The position numbers were made by a program, and so were the translations under genes. From Pseudomonadota bacterium (GTDB taxonomy: Bacteria > Pseudomonadota > Gammaproteobacteria > CAMYNG01): a DNA stretch of 6,845 bases. Position 1 is the first letter of the stretch, and each line of letters opens with the position of its first letter. The stretch is taken from assembly GCA_020347585.1 (NCBI GenBank), contig CP070733.1, positions 1,636,381-1,643,225 of the forward strand, in the 5' to 3' direction. The notes below the pieces were generated by a model. That model saw only the letters and a list, made by a program, of their open reading frames with translations. It was not told the origin of the DNA and made no database searches. This document shows, piece after piece, positions 5,985-6,845 of this stretch.

Positions 5985-6845
5985 ATGAGTGAAAAGGGCA
6001 CAGCAGGCGAAACATATCGGCCGAAGATGACCCGCGCCGGGCTGGCTCCCACCCATGCAGTGCGCGCGGTGGATGAATTTGGCGAGGTGCGCGACCTGCA
6101 CATCGCCGGTGAATTTCCGCTCACCCTTAAGGTGGACGGCCGCGAAGTCGTCACGCTGATGACGCTCGGTACCCGCCCCGAGGAGCTTGCTATCGGCTAC
6201 CTGCGCAACCAGCGCCTCATCGAGCGGCTCGAGGACATCGCCACCGTCGAGGTCAATTGGGAACACGAGGTGGTTAATGTCAGCACGCATGGCGGTACCG
6301 GCATTGTCGACTGGGAAACTAAGCTCTCGAAACGGACCGTGACCACCGGCTGCGGCCAGGGCACCGTGTTCAGCTGCACGCTGGACAAGCTGTACGACGC
6401 ACGCCTGCCGTCCATAGGCGTGCGCCAGTCGCGCGTCTACGCCCTACTCGCCGCGATCAGCGACTATAACGAGATCTATCGCCAAGCCGGCGCGGTGCAC
6501 GGTTGTGCGCTGTGCCATAACACCGAGATCCTCATGTTCGTCGAGGATGTGGGCCGTCACAATGCTGCGGACGCCATCGCTGGCGCCATGTGGCTCGACG
6601 GCACCGCCGGACACGACAAGATTTTCTATACCACCGGCCGATTGACCTCGGAGATCGTCATGAAGGCGGCGAATATGGGCATCCCGGTACTGTTGTCACG
6701 TTCGGGCATCACCCACAAGGGGCTGGAGCTTGCCAACGATCTCGGCGTGCTGATGATTGCGCGCGCAAAAGGCCGGCACTTCCTTGCATACAATGGTGCC
6801 GAGCGGATTGAGTTCGATGCCCGCCCGAACAAGCCGCGCCATGCA
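5985..6845 (+). CDS. fdhD: Formate dehydrogenase accessory sulfurtransferase FdhD (3' end outside window)
   Basis: 287 codons are visible with no stop, so the gene is cut by the right edge. Comparison with the family's usual length of roughly 260-290 residues suggests only a few residues are missing. FdhD carries sulfur from the cysteine desulfurase IscS to the bis-MGD cofactor, which makes formate dehydrogenase active. Family landmarks are TRPEELAIGYL (63-73), VEDVGRHNAADAIAG (186-200), TTGRLTSEIVMKAA (216-229) and IPVLLSRSGITHKGLELA (233-250). The active-site loop reads TTGCGQGTVF (120-129) with the single cysteine C123 rather than the CxxC (C121/C124) of E. coli FdhD. A CxxC appears elsewhere, as HGCALC (C174, C177). 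The start codon is 7 nt after the moaA stop with only a weak ribosome binding site, which suggests translational coupling to moaA. Confidence 0.95.
   Translation, partial: MSEKGTAGETYRPKMTRAGLAPTHAVRAVDEFGEVRDLHIAGEFPLTLKVDGREVVTLMTLGTRPEELAIGYLRNQRLIERLEDIATVEVNWEHEVVNVSTHGGTGIVDWETKLSKRTVTTGCGQGTVFSCTLDKLYDARLPSIGVRQSRVYALLAAISDYNEIYRQAGAVHGCALCHNTEILMFVEDVGRHNAADAIAGAMWLDGTAGHDKIFYTTGRLTSEIVMKAANMGIPVLLSRSGITHKGLELANDLGVLMIARAKGRHFLAYNGAERIEFDARPNKPRHA

Overview
The window is GC-rich, densely coded proteobacterial chromosomal DNA. It looks gamma- or betaproteobacterial, judging by the gene families present (DUF3305, DUF3306, a TorD-type chaperone, a short Tat-targeted peptide and an FdnG-like formate dehydrogenase) and their order. 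No insertion sequence, tRNA, rRNA, CRISPR array or phage signature was seen. The taxonomic placement is an inference from gene content, not from a marker gene.

About two thirds of the window (1-4649) is a leftward operon on the minus strand. In transcription order it encodes a DUF3305 protein, a DUF3306 protein, a large multi-cluster ferredoxin-type protein, a TorD/NarJ-like chaperone, a 70-residue Tat-targeted peptide, and the N-terminal 242 residues of the catalytic subunit of a periplasmic molybdenum (or tungsten) formate dehydrogenase. The last gene runs off the left edge. The first three genes overlap at their ends (53 and 20 bp with the starts chosen here). A 155-nt gap precedes the chaperone gene, and gaps of about 38 nt follow.

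The right third (4949-6845) is a rightward pair, moaA and fdhD, only 7 nt apart. fdhD has no stop codon inside the window but looks nearly complete. The two transcription units diverge from a 299-bp spacer (4650-4948). The spacer holds a plausible sigma70-type promoter for the leftward operon, a small inverted repeat over its -10 box, and strong hairpin potential on both sides.

Functionally the locus is coherent. MoaA starts molybdopterin synthesis, and FdhD transfers sulfur to the bis-MGD cofactor of formate dehydrogenase. The TorD-like protein probably holds the catalytic subunit for cofactor loading before Tat export. The catalytic subunit oxidises formate, and the ferredoxin-type protein plus the two DUF proteins form a conserved but functionally unassigned companion module. 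The active-site residue is cysteine rather than selenocysteine, so no selenocysteine machinery is needed for this enzyme. The least understood parts are the DUF3305/DUF3306/ferredoxin trio, the tiny Tat peptide, the FdhD cysteine pattern and the structured spacer. I found no sign of a wholly new system.
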